Positions 15,914 to 26,035 are shown, counted from the first letter of the stretch. The stretch is DNA of 64,000 nucleotides from Bradyrhizobium sp. CB3481 (GCF_029714305.1 NZ_CP121647.1:6964501-7028500); one strand, 5' to 3'. Numbers and translations: made by a program. The notes: a model not told the origin generated them from the sequence alone.

Positions 15914-16348
15914 ATGGGCGATGAGAATATGGGCGACAAACCAGTCCAGGACTTCGGCAAGCGCAAGCAGGCCTCGGTGCCGGATTCGCCTCGTCCCCTA
16001 CCGCCGCCCTCCAAGCGCTCGGGCCACGTCGCCTTATTGCTGATGGGTACGCTAGCCGTCGGCACCACCGCCTACACGCTGATGCCGAGCCGCACGTGCG
16101 AGCAGCCATCGAATACGTATGCGGGGCCTCCGACGCAGAACGCGGCGGAATGCTCCTCGCGCAGTTCTTCCTCGAGCCACAGCAGCGGCTCCAGCGGCTC
16201 CGGATCGTCGTCGCGCAGCAGCTATTACGGCAGCGACTCCTCCTCCAGTTCCTCGTCGAGCCATTCCTCCTACGATTCCGGCTCGCACGCGGCGCAGCGC
16301 GGCGGCTTCGGCTCGTTCGGGCATGCCATCGGCTTCTCGGGCGGCTAA
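15914..16348 (+). CDS. DUF1190-like Ser-rich membrane-anchored protein
   Basis: A 144-residue protein starting one base after the previous stop. A basic, Pro-rich N-terminus leads to one hydrophobic helix (VALLLMGTLAVGTTAYTLM). Beyond it come a Cys pair region (SRTCEQ to AAEC) and a long Ser/Gly/Tyr low-complexity tail that ends GGFGSFGHAIGFSGG. The layout matches the YgiB/YjfM (DUF1190) family; the Ser-rich tail is longer and more repetitive than I would expect. With one helix and a large outside part it is probably anchored in the inner membrane. Its neighbours support the assignment better than its sequence does. Confidence 0.75.
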   Translation: MGDENMGDKPVQDFGKRKQASVPDSPRPLPPPSKRSGHVALLLMGTLAVGTTAYTLMPSRTCEQPSNTYAGPPTQNAAECSSRSSSSSHSSGSSGSGSSSRSSYYGSDSSSSSSSSHSSYDSGSHAAQRGGFGSFGHAIGFSGG

Positions 16349-16353
16349 CGTTC

Positions 16354-17511
16354 ATGCAGCGGATCGAGTGTCCCGAACGCGACGACTGGCGCACCACCGC
16401 CGAAGGCGTCGGCTTTGTCTTTCACACCATCAATGGCGAACGCTATTGGGACGAGCGGGCCTATTACGGCTTCACGCTGAACGAGATCGAGCGGCGGATC
16501 GAAGGACCGACCGGCGAGATCGATGCAATGTGCCTCGAATTGGTCGGCCGCGTCGTCAAGGATGACAAATATCTGCGCCGGTTGAAGATCCCTGAAGCCT
16601 TCTGGCCGCTGATCGCCGAGAGCTGGCGCCGCAGGGATCCCAGCCTCTATGGCCGCCTCGACCTGAGCTATGACGGCTGGAGCCCCGCAAAACTCCTCGA
16701 ATACAACGCGGATACGCCGACCTCGCTGTTCGAAGCGGCGGTCTTTCAATGGACCTGGCTCGAGCAGGCGATGGAACGTGCCATCATCCCGAAGCGCGCC
16801 GACCAGTTCAATTCGATCCACGACCGCCTGATCGAGGCCTGGAAGAAGCATGGCGGCGGAAAGCGCCTTCATCTCGCCGGCATGCTCGATAACCCCGAGG
16901 ACGCAGGCACGCTGGCCTATCTGGAGGACACCGCGCGCCAGGCCGGATTGCAGACCACGCCGCTCGACATCAAGGACATCGGGCTCGATAGCAACGGCCG
17001 CTTCGTCGATCTCGACGACACCGTCATCAAGCTCGCCTTCAAGCTCTATCCCTGGGAATGGATGTTCCACGACAGCTTCGGCGAAAAAATCGCGCCCGCG
17101 CCAACGCGCTGGATCGAGCCGCCATGGAAGGCGATCCTCTCCAACAAGGGCATCCTTCCCTTGCTGTGGGAGATGTTTCCAAAACATCCCAATCTGCTGC
17201 CGGCCTATTTCGAGGACGATCCGAAGGCGTCCATGCTCGGCTCCTCCTTCGTGCGCAAGCCGCTCTATTCGCGCGAGGGCGCCAATGTCGCACTCGTCAG
17301 TGCCGGCACCACGCTGGCGGAGCAAGAGGGTCCCTATGGTGCGGAGGGATTCATCCGCCAGGCCTTTGCGCCGTTACCAAGCTTCACCGACCAATACGCG
17401 GTGCTCGGAAGCTGGCTGGTCGATGGCACGCCATGCGGCATGTCGATCCGCGAGGATGTGAACCCGATCACCGGCAACACGTCGCGTTTCCTGCCGCACG
17501 CGATCGTTTAG
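16354..17511 (+). CDS. glutathionylspermidine synthase family protein (YgiC/YjfC-like)
   Basis: A 385-residue ATP-grasp enzyme of the glutathionylspermidine-synthase C-terminal family. Recognisable segments are LLEYNADTPTSLFEAAVFQW, IEPPWKAILSNKGILPLLW and a Gly-rich end (QYAVLGSWLVDGTPCGM). It lacks the N-terminal amidase of true Gsp, as YgiC and YjfC do. It probably joins an amine to a carboxyl group on an unknown peptide or protein, using ATP. The start is the ATG five bases past the preceding stop; the open frame extends upstream through the Ser-rich gene, but that part is a shadow. It is last in the three-gene operon and converges on a small membrane-protein gene. Confidence 0.9.
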   Translation: MQRIECPERDDWRTTAEGVGFVFHTINGERYWDERAYYGFTLNEIERRIEGPTGEIDAMCLELVGRVVKDDKYLRRLKIPEAFWPLIAESWRRRDPSLYGRLDLSYDGWSPAKLLEYNADTPTSLFEAAVFQWTWLEQAMERAIIPKRADQFNSIHDRLIEAWKKHGGGKRLHLAGMLDNPEDAGTLAYLEDTARQAGLQTTPLDIKDIGLDSNGRFVDLDDTVIKLAFKLYPWEWMFHDSFGEKIAPAPTRWIEPPWKAILSNKGILPLLWEMFPKHPNLLPAYFEDDPKASMLGSSFVRKPLYSREGANVALVSAGTTLAEQEGPYGAEGFIRQAFAPLPSFTDQYAVLGSWLVDGTPCGMSIREDVNPITGNTSRFLPHAIV

Positions 17512-17512
17512 C

Positions 17513-17914
17513 CTATATGTGTTTCGCGATCATCCGGCCGAGCGCTGCGGCCGCGAGCAGGCCGATATAGGCTGGAGCACCCATCAGGATCGCCGCCAGC
17601 GGCAACATCCCCGCATCGCCACTCACGGGGCGGACAAGCATGATGCCGGCACACAATCCGCCGAGCATTCCAAGCGGTTGCCCGAAAAGCCTGCCCTCGG
17701 ACAGCATTCCGCCGACGAATTGCGCCAGCAACATCACGGGAACGCCGACTTGCCAGAACAAGGGGATATCCCATGCCTCGCGTATCCGAAACGGCGCGTG
17801 GGAATTCGTCAGCCACGGCCAAAGCGAACACAGCGTCCATACGGCAAAGCCGATAAACGCCAGCACGAGTCCGGACAGCCAGGAAGAGCGAAGCGCCAGT
17901 GCGGCCCGGGGCAT
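17513..17914 (-). CDS. hypothetical multi-pass membrane protein
   Basis: A 133-residue protein with about four hydrophobic helices, for example SGLVLAFIGFAVWTLCSLWPWL, PVMLLAQFVGGML and APAYIGLLAAAALGRMI. It follows the end of cheR by 14 bp on the same strand, so it may be the last gene of the chemotaxis operon. No chemotaxis family matches it. The open frame continues far upstream, but there it overlaps cheR in another frame and becomes Arg/Gly-rich, so I placed the start at the ATG giving MPRAALALRS. Function unknown; its closeness to the che genes may be incidental. Confidence 0.6.
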   Translation of the reverse strand: MPRAALALRSSWLSGLVLAFIGFAVWTLCSLWPWLTNSHAPFRIREAWDIPLFWQVGVPVMLLAQFVGGMLSEGRLFGQPLGMLGGLCAGIMLVRPVSGDAGMLPLAAILMGAPAYIGLLAAAALGRMIAKHI

Positions 17915-17928
17915 CGCCGTACGACCTC

Positions 17929-18807
17929 TTACAGTGCCGAAGCAACCGCCCTCAAGGTTTGCGGCACCATGGTGGATGCCCCAACCCGTATCACCGGCGC
18001 AATGTTCGGACGATAGAGTCCGCGCCGCTCCGGATAGGGCTTGAAGGTGTTGGTGATGCCGACCACGGATTCGGCCGCGCCCAGCGCCAGCACGCCGTCC
18101 GGCTCCATCATCCGGGACAGCCGCTCGAAGATATTGGCCTTGGTGGGCTGGTCGAAATAGATCAGCACGTTGCGGCAGAAGATGATGTCGAACACGCCGA
18201 GATGGGAGAAGTCCTGCAGCAGATTGAGCTGACGGTGCTGCACCATGCTGCGCAGCTCGGCATTGATCTGCCAGAGCTCGCCGTTCTGGGTGAAATACTT
18301 CACCAGCAGCTGAATCGGCAATCCGCGCTGCACCTCGAACTGGCTGAAGATGCCGGCCCTGGATTTCTCCAGCACCGCCTGCGACAGGTCGGTCGCGACG
18401 ATCTCGGTGCGCCAGCCCGCCAGCAGCGGCCCGGCTTCCTTCAGGCACATGGCGATTGAATACGGCTCCTGCCCGGTGGAGGAAGCCGCGCACCAGATGC
18501 GTAAGGAGCGGCGGGCGGCGCGCGCCTGCGCCATCGCCGGAAGTATAGTCTCGCGCAGATGATCGAACGGAATCTTGTCGCGGAAAAAGAACGTCTCGTT
18601 GGTGGTCATGGCTTCGACCACCTCCGCCGTCACCGCTTCGGCACCGCCTCTCATCTTGGCGACGAGTTCGGGAATGCCCGGCAGGCTCGCCTTGCGCGCG
18701 AGCGGCAGCAGCCGGCTTTCCACCAGATACTGCTTGTCGGCAGAGAGATCGAGCCCGGAGCGCTCTTTCAGAAGCTTACGCAGATACTCATAGTCTGAAG
18801 GCGTCAC
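17929..18807 (-). CDS. cheR: chemotaxis protein methyltransferase CheR
   Basis: A 292-residue methyltransferase that adds methyl groups from S-adenosylmethionine to glutamates of chemoreceptors. The N-terminal helical domain is followed by the receptor-binding and SAM domain with [21 protein letters not shown] (SAM-binding) and [10 protein letters not shown], all CheR hallmarks. Translation starts at a GTG that overlaps the cheB stop in a GTGA junction, so synthesis is coupled to CheB, its enzymatic opposite. There is no extra TPR domain, and no pentapeptide-binding insert was checked. The cluster itself contains no chemoreceptor gene. Confidence 0.96.
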   Translation of the reverse strand: MTPSDYEYLRKLLKERSGLDLSADKQYLVESRLLPLARKASLPGIPELVAKMRGGAEAVTAEVVEAMTTNETFFFRDKIPFDHLRETILPAMAQARAARRSLRIWCAASSTGQEPYSIAMCLKEAGPLLAGWRTEIVATDLSQAVLEKSRAGIFSQFEVQRGLPIQLLVKYFTQNGELWQINAELRSMVQHRQLNLLQDFSHLGVFDIIFCRNVLIYFDQPTKANIFERLSRMMEPDGVLALGAAESVVGITNTFKPYPERRGLYRPNIAPVIRVGASTMVPQTLRAVASAL

Positions 18808-19973
18808 GAACGATCTCCCGAAAACAACCGAACCAGTTTGGGCGCGATCTGATTAAGTGGCAGGACCGCCGCGCAGATACCTGCATTGGCCGCCGCGCCC
18901 GGCATTCCCCAGACCACGCTTGTCGCCTCGTCCTGGGCAATCACGCTGCCGCCAGCCGCGACGATCTCCTTGCCGCCGCGCATGCCGTCCGAGCCCATGC
19001 CGGTGAGAATCACCGACATGATGCCGCCCTGCCAGACGTCGATGGCGGAGTTGAACAGCGGGTCCACCGCAGGCTTGCAGAAATTCACCGGCGGCCCGTC
19101 GTCGAGCGCGATCGCCGCATCAGCGCCGTGGCGCACGACGCGCATGTGGCGGCCGCCCGGCGCAAGATAGATGCGGCCCGGCTTGACCACTTCGCCGTCG
19201 ACCGCCTCATGCGCGGGCCGGCGGCTCGCGCGGCCCAGATGCTCGGCGAGAATCGTGGTGAAGGTCGGCGGCATGTGCTGGGTGATCAGCACCGGAAAAC
19301 GATCGATCACCGGGCCGATGTCGGCAACCAGCGTCATCAGGGCCTGCGGACCGCCGGTCGACGAGCCGATCAGCAGCACGCGCGGCGCCAGCATGCTGAA
19401 CGGACGGCGCGCCAATGGCAGGTGTGCGACCGGCGCCGCGGCGGGCTGCGGCGAAACTTCGCGCACCCGGTCAGGGACCGGCGCCGGAGACGGACTGGCG
19501 GCAGGTGATGCACGACGGCGCGCCCGCGCGCCGAGATGCCGTATCTTCTGGATCAGATCGTGGTGGAAGGTCTCGGCGGCGGTCGCCTCGCGCGTGCTTT
19601 CCGGCTTCGGAATGTAGTCGGCCGCGCCGAGCGACAGCGCCTTGAAGCTGATCTCCGCGTTGCGGCGGGTCAGCGTCGAGGCCATGATGATGACGAGGTC
19701 GCGCTTTTTCGCCAGCAGTTGCGGCAACGCCGAAATGCCGTCGAGTTCCGGCATTTCGATATCGAGCACGGCGACGTCGGGCTTGATGCGCTCGATCTGG
19801 TTGACGGCGTCGAGGCCGGTCCGCAAGGAGGCCGAGACCTCCATGTCGGGCTCGGCGCCGATCCATCGCGAGATCATGCCGCGAATCACGACGGAGTCGT
19901 CGACCACCATGACACGCAGCTTGTCCTGCCGTGTCGAGACTGGTGGGGGAGACCTCGTTAACGCAACACTCAT
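18804..19973 (-). CDS. cheB: chemotaxis methylesterase/glutamine deamidase CheB
   Basis: A 389-residue protein. An N-terminal receiver (acid pair in [12 protein letters not shown], phospho-Asp in [13 protein letters not shown], Lys in YIPKPE) is joined by an Ala/Pro/Arg-rich linker to the methylesterase domain. Its catalytic residues are readable: Ser in [10 protein letters not shown], His in ITQHMPP, Asp in [10 protein letters not shown]. It removes methyl groups from receptors when phosphorylated by CheA, resetting sensitivity. It is fourth in the order cheA, cheW, cheY, cheB, cheR, with 83 bp between it and cheY. Confidence 0.97.
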   Translation of the reverse strand: MSVALTRSPPPVSTRQDKLRVMVVDDSVVIRGMISRWIGAEPDMEVSASLRTGLDAVNQIERIKPDVAVLDIEMPELDGISALPQLLAKKRDLVIIMASTLTRRNAEISFKALSLGAADYIPKPESTREATAAETFHHDLIQKIRHLGARARRRASPAASPSPAPVPDRVREVSPQPAAAPVAHLPLARRPFSMLAPRVLLIGSSTGGPQALMTLVADIGPVIDRFPVLITQHMPPTFTTILAEHLGRASRRPAHEAVDGEVVKPGRIYLAPGGRHMRVVRHGADAAIALDDGPPVNFCKPAVDPLFNSAIDVWQGGIMSVILTGMGSDGMRGGKEIVAAGGSVIAQDEATSVVWGMPGAAANAGICAAVLPLNQIAPKLVRLFSGDRS

Positions 19974-20056
19974 TACTTCACCCGACCCAACTCAAGCGGC
20001 ACACTTACAAAAACAACGCCGAAGGCCGTTGAGCCGCCGGGACTACACGCGCGAGA

Positions 20057-20422
20057 TCAGAGCAGGCCCACTTCCTGGAACTTCGCGGTGACGATGTCCT
20101 TGTCGAACGGCTTCATGATGTACTCGTTCGCCCCGGCATGCAGCGCGCGTGCGATGTGCGCGACGTCGTTTTCGGTGGTGCAGAACACCACCTTGGGGGC
20201 GTCGCCACCGGGCATACGGCGCAGATTGCCGAGGAACTCGTACCCGTCCATTACGGGCATGTTCCAGTCGAGCAGCACGGCCTCGGGCATCGCGCGCTTG
20301 CAGACTTCAAGCGCCTTCGCGCCGTCCTCGGCTTCGACGATCTGAAAGTCGAGACCTTCGAGAATTCGCCGCGCGACCTTGCGGATGACGCTGGAGTCAT
20401 CGACGACCAGACAGGTTTTCAT
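20057..20422 (-). CDS. cheY: chemotaxis response regulator CheY
   Basis: A 121-residue single receiver domain. Acidic residues occur in CLVVDDSSVIR, the phospho-acceptor is Asp52 (LLDWNMPVMDG) and the conserved Lys is in YIMKPFD. It is the output that binds the flagellar motor, phosphorylated by the CheA encoded in the same operon. The start gives a normal receiver; an in-frame start 14 codons upstream adds residues outside the fold. CheA here carries its own receiver as well, which may compete with CheY for phosphate as a sink. Confidence 0.95.
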   Translation of the reverse strand: MKTCLVVDDSSVIRKVARRILEGLDFQIVEAEDGAKALEVCKRAMPEAVLLDWNMPVMDGYEFLGNLRRMPGGDAPKVVFCTTENDVAHIARALHAGANEYIMKPFDKDIVTAKFQEVGLL

Positions 20423-20478
20423 TTGGGCCTCCACTTGCACCAGTTCCCAACAGGGATGTTTCACTCAAGGTTCGATTT

Positions 20479-20949
20479 TCACGCCGCCATCATGTCGGGC
20501 GCGAGTTCGAGAACGCGATCGACGTCGAGCACGACCATCAACTGACCGTCGAGACGGTGCACGCCGCCGGCGAGCTTGGCCATGCGCGGGTCGAGATTGA
20601 CAGGGTTTTCCTCGCAGCTCGCTTCAGGCAGCCGCAGCACCTCGCCGATCTGGTCGATCAAGAGCCCGTAGGACTCGCCACGCAGGTCGACGCCGACCGC
20701 CATCGGCGGCTTGCCGTCGTCGTTCCTGGGCAGGCCAAGCCGGGCCCGCATGTCGACCACGGTGACGATGCGGCCGCGCAGGTTGAGCACGCCGGCGATC
20801 TCGCTCGATGCCAGCGGCACCCGCGTCAGCCGCTCCGGCATGAACACATCCTGCACCCGCGAGATCGGCAGGCCGAACAATTGCCCGCCAATCATGGCCG
20901 TGACGTACTCGACCACAGCGCCTTCGATGGTCTCGGTCTTGGTTGTCAT
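20479..20949 (-). CDS. cheW: chemotaxis coupling protein CheW
   Basis: A 156-residue adaptor that links chemoreceptors to CheA in the signalling array. The SH3-like fold signatures are readable: FGLPISRVQDVFMPERLTRV, then IAGVLNLRGRIVTVVDMR, then GLLIDQIGEVLRLP. It follows cheA by 35 bp and precedes cheY by 56 bp. Length is ordinary for CheW. The final methionines (LAPDMMAA) are not conserved features. Confidence 0.96.
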   Translation of the reverse strand: MTTKTETIEGAVVEYVTAMIGGQLFGLPISRVQDVFMPERLTRVPLASSEIAGVLNLRGRIVTVVDMRARLGLPRNDDGKPPMAVGVDLRGESYGLLIDQIGEVLRLPEASCEENPVNLDPRMAKLAGGVHRLDGQLMVVLDVDRVLELAPDMMAA

Positions 20950-20984
20950 GATCGTTATTCCTTACGCCGTCCGGCTGAACGTGT

Positions 20985-23714
20985 TCATGCCGCCTTCCGC
21001 GTCTCGGCGGTCTGTTCCTTCAGCGCCGCGATCAGGCCGGGGCGGTCGAACTTGGCGACATAGTCGTGGAAGCCGGCCTGCCGGCCGCGCTCGATCGCCG
21101 CCGGCGAGACCAGCGAGGACAGCGCGATGATCGGCATCTGGCTCAGATTGTTGTCGGCGCGGATCGTCTCGGCGAACTCGAAGCCGTTCATGTCGGGCAT
21201 CTCGATGTCGGTCAGCACCACGTCGAAGCTCTGGTTGGAGCGCAGTGCGGCGAGGCCCTCCTGCGCGTTGACGGCGACCCGCACCTTGTAGCCGGCGGCT
21301 TTCAGCACCGGCGCCAGCATGTTGCGGAAGAAGGCGCTGTCGTCGACCAAGAGCACCGACTGCGCGGTCGAGGACGCCCGCATCTCCTTGCGCGAGAACC
21401 AGTCGGCAAACGCCATCGGCAGGAAGTGGCCGACGTCGATCACCTCGGTGGCCTGGCCCTTGATCACGGCCGAGCCCAGAATGCCGTCGGCCTGGCCGGC
21501 GACCTCGATGTGCAGCCGCTCCTCGACGATGTCGATAATCTCGTCGACCACCAGCCCCATCGAGCGGCCGTCGTCGGCGAACACCAGGATCGGCTGCGAG
21601 CCCTGGGTCTGAACGCTGACGCCGTTCATCTGCACCAGCGGCATCAGCTGGTCGCGGTACTGCACCATGTAGCGGCCGTTGGAGAGCTCGATCTTGTCGG
21701 TCGCGATCTCCTCCAGGCGGGTGACGAGGCCGAGCGGCACCGCCTTGGGCTGGTTCGAGCCGGCGCGGAACACGAGCAGCGAGGTGAGCTGCTCGCCGCC
21801 GATCGCATGCGCGGCGGAGGCCTCATCGGCCATCTCATGGGCCGAGGCCCCGGAGGCGCCGAGCGCTTTGGCAATGCCGTTGGGGTCGATGATCATGATG
21901 ACCGCGCCATCGCCCAAAATGGTGTTGCCGGAGAACATGTCGATGTGCCGCAGTTTGGTCGACATCGGCTTGACGACGATTTCTTCGGTGTGGAACACGC
22001 CGTCGACGACGATGCCGAAGGTCTGGCTGCCGACTTGCGTGACCACGATGAAGCCGTTCTCGGGATCGGACGAGGAGCCGTCGTCGATCTTCAAGAGCTT
22101 CTTCAGGTGCATCAGCGGCAGCAGCTTGTTGCGCAGCCTTAAGACCGCGGTGTCCTTGATGCGCTCGATGCGGTGCTCGGAGTTGGCGCGGGCGCGGACC
22201 AGCTCGACCACGGACAATTGCGGAATCGCAAAGCGGTCGCCGCCGGCCTCCACGATCAGGGCCGAGACGATCGCGAGCGTCAGCGGGATCTTGATGGTGA
22301 CCGAAGAGCCCTCGCCGGCGACGCTCTTGATGTCGATGGTGCCGCCGATCTGGTCGATATTGGTGCGCACCACGTCCATGCCGACGCCGCGGCCGGACAC
22401 CGAGGTGACGGTCGCCGCGGTCGAGAAGCCCGGCGCGAAGATGAACTTGTGGATCTGGGCCTCGGTCATCTTCTCCAGCTCGGCCTCGGTGACGAGACCG
22501 TTCTGCAGCGCCTTGGCCTTGATCCGCTCGGTGTTGAGCCCGCGGCCATTGTCGGCGATGCAGATGATGATGTGGCCGCCCTCATGATAGGCGGACAGCC
22601 GGATGGTGCCCTGCTCGCCCTTGCCGGCAGCGAGCCGCTCAGCCGGGGTCTCCAGGCCGTGGTCGGCGGAGTTGCGCACCATGTGCGTCAAGGGATCCTT
22701 GATCAGATCGAGCACCTGGCGGTCGAGCTCGGTGTCGGCGCCGTGCATCTCCAATTCGATCTGCTTGCCGAGTTCGCCGGAGAGGTCGCGGACGATGCGC
22801 GGCAGCTTCTGCCAGGCATTGCCGATCGGCTGCATGCGCGTCTTCATGACGCCTTCCTGCAGCTCGGCGGTGACGTTGGAGAGCCGCTGCAGCGGCACCT
22901 TGAACTCGGTGTCCTCGTTGCGGCGGGAGATTTCCAGCAGCTGGTTGCGGGTCAAGACCAGCTCGGAGACCATCGTCATCAGGTGTTCGAGGGTGTCGAC
23001 ATTGACGCGGATCGACTGGTTGGCGATCTTGTCGGCGACCTCGCCGTCGGCTTCCACCGCCGTGGCGCGCTTGGCGGGTTTGGCCTTTTCCTTTGCAGCT
23101 TCCTTGATGGTTTCCGGCGCGGGCGCCGCCTTGGCGACCGGGGCCGGCGCAGGCGCGACTTCGGTCTCGGTCTCGCGGAAGGCGCGTTCGAGATCGTCGA
23201 GCGAGACTTCGCCCGGACGCAAGGGGCGCTCCAGCACCTGCTCGACCAACGTGCCCTTGGTCATGGTGGGCGCAACCGGCGGGGCTTCAACCACCGGGAC
23301 GGGCGCGGGCGGCGGCACCGCGTGCGCCTCGGCGGCGTGGCCGCCCTCAGCCATCGCATGCAATTGCTCGATCAGGTCTTCGTCGGTGCCTTCGGGCTCG
23401 GCCTCGGTGGCTTCCAGGCCGGCGAGGATTTCCTTGATGCGGTCGATGCTCGACAGGATCAGCGTCACGGCCTCGGCCTTGACCGGCATGCCGTCGCGGA
23501 ATTTGCCCATCAAGGTCTCGCCGGCATGGGCCAGCGCTTCCAGCCGCGGCAGCCCCAAAAAGCCGCAGGTGCCCTTGATGGTGTGGACCAGGCGGAAGAT
23601 GTTATCCAGAATCTTCGCGTCGCTCGGATCCTGCTCGAACCGGACCAACTGATTATCGACCGTATCCAGGCTCTCGCTGGTCTCGGTCAGAAACTCCCGC
23701 AACAGGTCATCCAT
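20985..23714 (-). CDS. cheA: chemotaxis kinase CheA with C-terminal receiver
   Basis: A 909-residue hybrid. In order: Hpt domain with phospho-His44 (RLVHTIKGTCGFLG), Ala/Pro/Glu-rich linker, dimerisation helices, HATPase with MVRNSADHGLE, CIADNGRGLN and SGRGVGMDVV, a CheW-like domain, a second CheW-like stretch around residues 630-760 (LVFRAGSNQPKAVPLGLVTR, GLVVDEIIDIV), and a receiver (VLLVDDSAFFRN, VVLTDIEMPDMNGFEF). No separate P2 domain is evident. It passes phosphate to CheY and CheB; the fused receiver may serve as a sink. I chose the ATG giving MDDLLREFLT, the usual CheA start. A 543-codon frame opposite it is a shadow. Confidence 0.96.
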   Translation of the reverse strand: MDDLLREFLTETSESLDTVDNQLVRFEQDPSDAKILDNIFRLVHTIKGTCGFLGLPRLEALAHAGETLMGKFRDGMPVKAEAVTLILSSIDRIKEILAGLEATEAEPEGTDEDLIEQLHAMAEGGHAAEAHAVPPPAPVPVVEAPPVAPTMTKGTLVEQVLERPLRPGEVSLDDLERAFRETETEVAPAPAPVAKAAPAPETIKEAAKEKAKPAKRATAVEADGEVADKIANQSIRVNVDTLEHLMTMVSELVLTRNQLLEISRRNEDTEFKVPLQRLSNVTAELQEGVMKTRMQPIGNAWQKLPRIVRDLSGELGKQIELEMHGADTELDRQVLDLIKDPLTHMVRNSADHGLETPAERLAAGKGEQGTIRLSAYHEGGHIIICIADNGRGLNTERIKAKALQNGLVTEAELEKMTEAQIHKFIFAPGFSTAATVTSVSGRGVGMDVVRTNIDQIGGTIDIKSVAGEGSSVTIKIPLTLAIVSALIVEAGGDRFAIPQLSVVELVRARANSEHRIERIKDTAVLRLRNKLLPLMHLKKLLKIDDGSSSDPENGFIVVTQVGSQTFGIVVDGVFHTEEIVVKPMSTKLRHIDMFSGNTILGDGAVIMIIDPNGIAKALGASGASAHEMADEASAAHAIGGEQLTSLLVFRAGSNQPKAVPLGLVTRLEEIATDKIELSNGRYMVQYRDQLMPLVQMNGVSVQTQGSQPILVFADDGRSMGLVVDEIIDIVEERLHIEVAGQADGILGSAVIKGQATEVIDVGHFLPMAFADWFSRKEMRASSTAQSVLLVDDSAFFRNMLAPVLKAAGYKVRVAVNAQEGLAALRSNQSFDVVLTDIEMPDMNGFEFAETIRADNNLSQMPIIALSSLVSPAAIERGRQAGFHDYVAKFDRPGLIAALKEQTAETRKAA

Positions 23715-23839
23715 GAAACTGGCCTTCGTACGCACCGGCACGCGACATCGACGCGCCTTACGGAACGAGGCCAGCTTCCATGCAAAGCGTTTAATATTGG
23801 TTGAGCAAATGGAAAAGAACGGGATCAACAAAGAGATAA

Positions 23840-23887
23840 GCGGCAGAAATACAATCTGCCGCTTTTTCTCAACCGTTGATTAACCAT
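23840..23887. terminator. stem-loop between chpT and cheA, with CtrA half-site
   Basis: An eight-base stem (GCGGCAGA with TCTGCCGC) and seven-base loop. T-rich sequence follows on both strands, so it can end chpT transcripts; the T run is better on the plus strand. TTAACCAT, a CtrA half-site, sits at 23880-23887, beyond the stem and upstream of cheA. Confidence 0.55.
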
Positions 23888-23907
23888 ATTTGCGCATCGA
23901 GGCGCCT

Positions 23908-24558
23908 TTACGAAGCGGCGATGACCACCTTTTCTCCGTCCGGCGTCAACGTCACCGTCAGCCCGCAGGCCTGTGCCAAGAGCCGCGTATAGTAAGGCTG
24001 CACCGCGTGCGCATCGACTGATGCCGTCGAGCTCGTGCTCAGGAGATCGACGATGTTCTGCGGCACGCGGGCGTTCAGGCCGGACGAGGTCACGCGAAAG
24101 CTCATCGTCTCACCCTCGCCGATCGGATCGATCGTCAGCGTGCCGCCGCGCGGGATCGTCTGCTGCGCGATGATCAGCATGTTGAGCAGCAGCTTCACCC
24201 GGTTCTTCGGTAGCAGCAGGCGCGGCAAATTCCAGGTGATCGTGACCTTGCCATCCTCGATGTGGCCGCGCGCCATGGTCTGTGCGTCACCGAGATCGAT
24301 CTGCGCGCCCGACGAGCCCGCAGCGCCGAATGCCAGGCGGCAGAACTGCAACCGTGCGGAAGCGGTCTTGGCGCTCTTGCGGATCAGGTCGAGGGCGAAA
24401 TCGCGATCTTCGGGCTTGGGATTATCATCCAGCACCTCAAGCCCATTGACGATGGCGCCAACCGGGCTGATGAGATCATGACAGACGCGCGAGCAGAGCA
24501 GCGCCGCAAGTTCGAGGGTATCGGGAGCCGGACCGGGAGTCGAAGTGCCAGACATCAT
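23908..24558 (-). CDS. chpT: histidine phosphotransferase ChpT
   Basis: A 216-residue protein with a DHp-like dimerisation helix carrying the phospho-His (His27 in LLCSRVCHDLISPVGAIVNG), followed by a degenerate HATPase-like domain that has lost the usual ATP-binding boxes. That is the signature of ChpT, which relays phosphate from the kinase CckA to CtrA and CpdR. The start is one of two adjacent ATGs with AGGAA before them. It lies upstream of cheA on the same strand but is separated by a stem-loop, so it is probably a separate unit. Its presence beside the che operon and within 10 kb of ctrA is notable. Confidence 0.88.
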   Translation of the reverse strand: MMSGTSTPGPAPDTLELAALLCSRVCHDLISPVGAIVNGLEVLDDNPKPEDRDFALDLIRKSAKTASARLQFCRLAFGAAGSSGAQIDLGDAQTMARGHIEDGKVTITWNLPRLLLPKNRVKLLLNMLIIAQQTIPRGGTLTIDPIGEGETMSFRVTSSGLNARVPQNIVDLLSTSSTASVDAHAVQPYYTRLLAQACGLTVTLTPDGEKVVIAAS

Positions 24559-24704
24559 GGGTTCCTGGAAAGCCGCCGAGAGCCGATTGCTGGCGGACCG
24601 TTACGAATCACGCGTGCTTATCGGTTTGATACACTGCGCCGTCCCCTGCTGCCAGCATCGGGCGGCAATGGTAAGGCAGGACGAACAGCAAATAGGCCCC
24701 GCTC

Positions 24705-25526
<822 letters not shown>

Positions 25527-25528
25527 TC

Positions 25529-26035
25529 TTACTGCGCCAGCTCGCGCTCGACCGCCGGCCAGCGCGAAGTCGCTTCCTTCAGGAAACGCGCCGGCTCGGC
25601 CGCGAACGCATCGCGGCTTTCCTCGCGGCCGAACAAATAGAGCCGCTGCCCCACGACCAGCCAAAAATGCGGATTGCCCGGATAGCTGACGCCGCGCCCC
25701 AGATCGACCGGGTCGTAGCCGCCAAACTGAGGCCCGTAAATCTCCGGATGCGCCACGAAAGAAGCTCGGTTACCCTCGTTGCGGAAACGCCAGACCGCAC
25801 CGCCTTCGCGCGCTTCGAAATCAGGCGATCCCTGGATCGCCATGGAATCGGTGAAATAAGCGACGGGATCGAAGCCGCCGATGGCGAGGCCGGAATAGCG
25901 ATTGACAACAATCCGCTCGGTCGTCGCAGCACAGGCGGCGAAATCAAGGCCGAGCACACCAAAAAAGCTTGCCAATAAGGCAAAAGCGGCCATTTGGCGG
26001 CGCAACCGGTATCTTTCCTGCCGTTCTGCCGTCAT
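25529..26035 (-). CDS. exported YHS-domain protein
   Basis: A 168-residue protein with a leader (MAAFALLASFFGVLGLDFAACA), then a YHS-type domain containing GGFDPVAYFTDS, RFRNEGNRASFVAHPEIYGP and GGYDPVDLGRGVSYPG. The family is small, metal- or copper-associated in some members, and often exported; this one's ligand is unknown. The ATG (MTAERQERYR) is preferred over one 15 codons upstream because it gives a short basic start before the leader. It converges on cysQ with no gap, so the two transcripts overlap. Confidence 0.8.
   Translation of the reverse strand: MTAERQERYRLRRQMAAFALLASFFGVLGLDFAACAATTERIVVNRYSGLAIGGFDPVAYFTDSMAIQGSPDFEAREGGAVWRFRNEGNRASFVAHPEIYGPQFGGYDPVDLGRGVSYPGNPHFWLVVGQRLYLFGREESRDAFAAEPARFLKEATSRWPAVERELAQ

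Noticed and set aside
17508..17945. 145-codon frame over the small membrane protein
   Set aside because: It is one frame off the hydrophobic reading and is rich in Arg and Cys.
22173..23804. 543-codon frame on the plus strand opposite cheA
   Set aside because: It lies wholly antisense to a well-supported cheA, is rich in Gly, Arg, Asp and His with no domain or ribosome site, and results from codon bias in high-GC DNA.
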